Assembly (NCBI GenBank): GCA_016190005.1
Contig: JACPRK010000127.1
Span: 1-64,000, forward strand
Source: Candidatus Wallbacteria bacterium
Lineage (GTDB): Bacteria > Muiribacteriota > UBA6191 > JACPRK01
DNA length: 64,000 nt
Reading direction: 5' to 3'
Part shown: positions 61,604-64,000 of the stretch, piece after piece
How the letters are laid out: each line of letters begins with the position of its first letter
Position numbering within the stretch: the first letter of the stretch is position 1
Notes under the pieces: generated by a model
Told to the model about the DNA's origin: nothing
Seen by the model: only the letters and a program-made list of their open reading frames with translations
The model's database searches: none
Translations under genes and position numbers: made by a program

Positions 61604-63058
61604 ATGGAGCTGACCGATCTGCGGCTGAAGCGTCTGGCTCCCTGGCTCTGGGAGATCGAGGAGACGGCCGGCATGCTGGTGCCGGGCCGGGTCTTCGCCG
61701 ACGAGGCGATGATGTCGACGCTGGCCCAGGACCAGAGCCTGCTGCAGGTGGCCAACGTAGCTCACCTGAAGGGGATCGTGAAGTACTCGCTGGCGATGCC
61801 CGACATCCACTGGGGATACGGTTTCCCCATCGGCGGCGTGGCGGCGACCGACCCCCGCGAGGGAGGCGTGGTTTCACCCGGAGGCGTCGGCTACGACATC
61901 AATTGCGGCGTCCGCCTGGCTGCAACCGACATCCTCTTCCATGACGTCGCCCACCGACTCAAGGACATGGTGACGGCGCTCTACCAGACCATTCCCTGCG
62001 GCGTCGGAAGCTCCGGCGCGGTCAAGAAGCTCTCCCGCCGCGAGCTGGACGAAGTGCTGGCCGGCGGCGCGCACGCGCTGGTGGCGCGCGGGATGGCCAC
62101 CGAGCACGACCTGGCATGCACCGAGGAGAACGGCCGCCTCACCGCCGCCGATCCCGACCGCGTCAGCGACCGCGCCAAGGATCGCGGCGCTGATCAGCTC
62201 GGCACGCTCGGCAGCGGCAACCACTTCGTCGAGTTGCAGGTGGTCGATCAGGTCTTCGACCCCGACGTCGCGCGCCGGCTGGGTCTGGAGATCGGCATCC
62301 TCGCCCTCTTCATTCACAGCGGTTCGCGAGGCCTGGGGTACCAGGTCTGCGAGGACTACCTGCAAACGATGGACGTCGCGCTGCGCAAGTACAACATCCC
62401 TGTGCCCGACCGGCAGCTCGCCTGCGCACCGGTCGACTCCCCGGAGGGGCGCGGCTACCTCGGCGCCATGTCGGCCGCCGCCAACTTCGCCTGGGCCAAC
62501 CGCCAGGCGATGATGCACCTGGCCGAAGAGGCGCTGCTCCGCTCGCTCGGCGTCTCGCCCCGCGAGCTCAACTTCAGGCTCGTCTACGACGTCTGCCACA
62601 ACGTGGCCAAGCTCGAGACGCACGACGTCGACGGCCAGATCCGCGAGCTCTGCGTCCACAGGAAGGGCGCCACGCGCTGCCTGCCGCCGGGCCATCCCCT
62701 GGTGCCGCCGCTCTACCGGGATGTCGGCCAGCCCGTGCTGGTCCCGGGAGACATGGGGCGCTATAGCTTCGTCTGCGTCGGTTCCGACAAGGCGCTCGAT
62801 CTCACGTTCGGCTCCAGCTGCCACGGGGCGGGCCGGCTCAAGAGCCGCCACCAGGCCACTCGGGATTCTCGCGGCCGCAACATCGTGCGGGAGCTGGCCG
62901 AACGCGGCGTCACCGTGATGGCGCGCGGCTACAAGACGCTGGCCGAGGAGATGCCCGAGGCCTACAAGGACGTTGCGTCGGTCGTCGACGTGATGCACGA
63001 GGCCGGCGTGAGCCGCAAGGTCGTGCGCCTTCGCCCCGTGGGCTGCATCAAGGGCTGA
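61604..63058 (+). CDS. rtcB: RtcB RNA ligase
   Basis: 484 residues, full length. It keeps the GTP/Mn-dependent 3'-phosphate ligase motifs: GYDINCGVRL (metal-binding Cys), LGSGNHFVEL (Asn/His), IHSGSRGLGYQ, YDVCHNVAKLE, and SSCHGAGRLKSRHQ (the guanylylated His in HGAGR). It joins RNA 2',3'-cyclic phosphate or 3'-phosphate ends to 5'-OH ends, for RNA repair. AAGGAG is 6 bases before the ATG. It forms a two-gene operon with archease. A short CCGTC/GACGG hairpin with a GGCATGCC loop follows the stop, without a T-tract. Confidence 0.96.
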   Translation: MELTDLRLKRLAPWLWEIEETAGMLVPGRVFADEAMMSTLAQDQSLLQVANVAHLKGIVKYSLAMPDIHWGYGFPIGGVAATDPREGGVVSPGGVGYDINCGVRLAATDILFHDVAHRLKDMVTALYQTIPCGVGSSGAVKKLSRRELDEVLAGGAHALVARGMATEHDLACTEENGRLTAADPDRVSDRAKDRGADQLGTLGSGNHFVELQVVDQVFDPDVARRLGLEIGILALFIHSGSRGLGYQVCEDYLQTMDVALRKYNIPVPDRQLACAPVDSPEGRGYLGAMSAAANFAWANRQAMMHLAEEALLRSLGVSPRELNFRLVYDVCHNVAKLETHDVDGQIRELCVHRKGATRCLPPGHPLVPPLYRDVGQPVLVPGDMGRYSFVCVGSDKALDLTFGSSCHGAGRLKSRHQATRDSRGRNIVRELAERGVTVMARGYKTLAEEMPEAYKDVASVVDVMHEAGVSRKVVRLRPVGCIKG

Positions 63059-63091
63059 GCGCCGCCGTCTGGCATGCCGACGGACGAGGAC

Positions 63092-64000
63092 TCAGTGGAC
63101 CCGGTGACCGGCGATGGCTTCAAAGAGAGTCCATCGCCCCGCGGGATGATCCGGAGCTAACGAGTCCTCGAGCCGGGCGCGCTCGAAGTCGATGGTCCTC
63201 AGCAGCCAGTCGAGCCGGGCCGTCTCGTTGGCCGGCATCTGGCCTGCCGCCTCGCCTGCCATCACCCACGCGCGCCGCGCAGCGGCCTTCTCGGAGGCGT
63301 AACCCAGCCAGGTATGCGGAACTGTCCTCAGCAGCCGCGCATACTCCATCTTCCGCAAGGCCTCCAATGGCACTTCGCCCATCGAAGCCGACGCTCGCAG
63401 CTGTCCGGCCTGGGCCGCCAGCCGCCTCTCCCGCGCCATCCCTGCCTCCAGCGCCAGCAGCTTCTGGGGCGCCCACGGCCCTAGCCTTTGCCTCACACGG
63501 TCGAGCGCCTTCGCAACCTCGTCGGCCAGCCCCTCGTCGTGCGCCGCCTGCGCCACCGCCAGCTGGCCTATCGCCGACTCCGGGGCCAACTGCGCTGCCG
63601 CTCGCGCATGGAAGAGCGCCTCCATCGTCCGGCCCCTGGCCAGCAGCGCCGCCACCGGCAGCTGGTCCCTGGACCAGAGCGGCGCAAGCGGCGCCATCTC
63701 CCGCGCAAATCGATGGAACGGCTGCGCGAAGAGCCCCAGCACCACCAGCACCGCCAGGACCACCCCGACCCTCGCGCTCTCCCGGGGCACACGCAGCCGC
63801 CAAAGCCTCGACCATGGGACGTCGTCGGCCGCCCCGATGGCGATCCAGCCCGACCACGGCAGCTCCGCGACCGGCCTCTCGAAGCGCCCGACCGCCCCGG
63901 CCCCCACCGGCAACGTCGCGATCCACCATCGCCCGGGCCGCCCGGCCGCAACCATCGGAGGCGGATTCGCCAGCTCCGCCACCCGCACCCGCATCCACAT
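63092..64000 (-). CDS. partial membrane protein with TPR-like cytoplasmic or periplasmic domain
   Basis: 302 residues to the window edge, so the true N-terminus may lie beyond 64000. A single hydrophobic helix (VGVVLAVLVVLGLFAQPF, ~75-93) separates a short N-terminal part from a helical C-terminal region with paired helices (ALLARGRTMEALFHARAAA, IGQLAVAQAAHDEGL), which resembles TPR repeats. Family not recognised. The stop lies 33 bp after the rtcB stop, converging on it. Confidence 0.55.
   Translation of the reverse strand: MWMRVRVAELANPPPMVAAGRPGRWWIATLPVGAGAVGRFERPVAELPWSGWIAIGAADDVPWSRLWRLRVPRESARVGVVLAVLVVLGLFAQPFHRFAREMAPLAPLWSRDQLPVAALLARGRTMEALFHARAAAQLAPESAIGQLAVAQAAHDEGLADEVAKALDRVRQRLGPWAPQKLLALEAGMARERRLAAQAGQLRASASMGEVPLEALRKMEYARLLRTVPHTWLGYASEKAAARRAWVMAGEAAGQMPANETARLDWLLRTIDFERARLEDSLAPDHPAGRWTLFEAIAGHRVH

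Overview
The window is a high-GC chromosomal segment from a Gram-negative (diderm) bacterium. The evidence for that is several lipobox-bearing lipoproteins, proteins ending in an outer-membrane beta-barrel C-terminal Phe, a periplasmic LysM protein and a two-membrane style secretome. Ser/Thr kinase, hybrid histidine kinase, PKD, RHS and DUF11 proteins, together with heptameric and GC-rich palindromic intergenic repeats, suggest a large environmental genome (deltaproteobacterial or candidate-phylum type). I cannot fix the phylum from the sequence. No rRNA, CRISPR, prophage or transposase gene is visible.

Layout. 0.2-8.1 kb: recD2 helicase, an SLH-domain outer-membrane porin, a pcnB-type nucleotidyltransferase preceded by tRNA-Lys, then a LysM lipoprotein with a clear promoter and terminator, and a lipoprotein with regulatory-like domains. 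8.1-11.4 kb: two tRNA-Ser genes, a hybrid kinase with two complete kinase cores, and the remnant of another kinase. 11.7-37.6 kb: a block of giant exported proteins on the minus strand. Its core is a tightly spaced cluster of a dockerin/beta-propeller/PKD protein, an RHS/YD-repeat protein, a FlgD-Ig-like protein and a cohesin/PKD protein, followed by a small lipoprotein and a ~3290-residue DUF11-repeat outer-membrane barrel protein. 37.8-41.6 kb: a translationally coupled ABC importer operon (binding protein, fused permease, ATPase) ending in an exported ChrB-C-like protein. 41.6-48.2 kb: a duplicated 101-bp block, an HhH protein, a frameshifted gene, an APC amino-acid permease, and a sensor + transporter + HEAT-repeat unit broken by one in-frame TAG. 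48.4-52.8 kb: radical SAM protein, tRNA-Thr, a stand-alone molybdopterin oxidoreductase, a MITE-like inverted repeat and a lipoprotein. 52.7-57.1 kb: a leucine/valine-dehydrogenase fused to a degenerate valyl-tRNA synthetase, whose stop codon lies inside a tRNA-Val(GAC) gene, with an acyl carrier protein upstream. 57.4-64 kb: M48 protease, a Ser/Thr kinase, archease + RtcB RNA ligase, and a partial gene.

The strongest novelty candidates are (1) the branched-chain amino-acid dehydrogenase / dead ValRS fusion physically joined to tRNA-Val, which would make a valine- or tRNA-responsive metabolic enzyme, and (2) the cohesin and dockerin modules on neighbouring non-cellulosomal giant proteins that bracket an RHS shell protein, which could be a surface-assembled machine. 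Both functions are inferred from motifs read by eye; no database search was possible.
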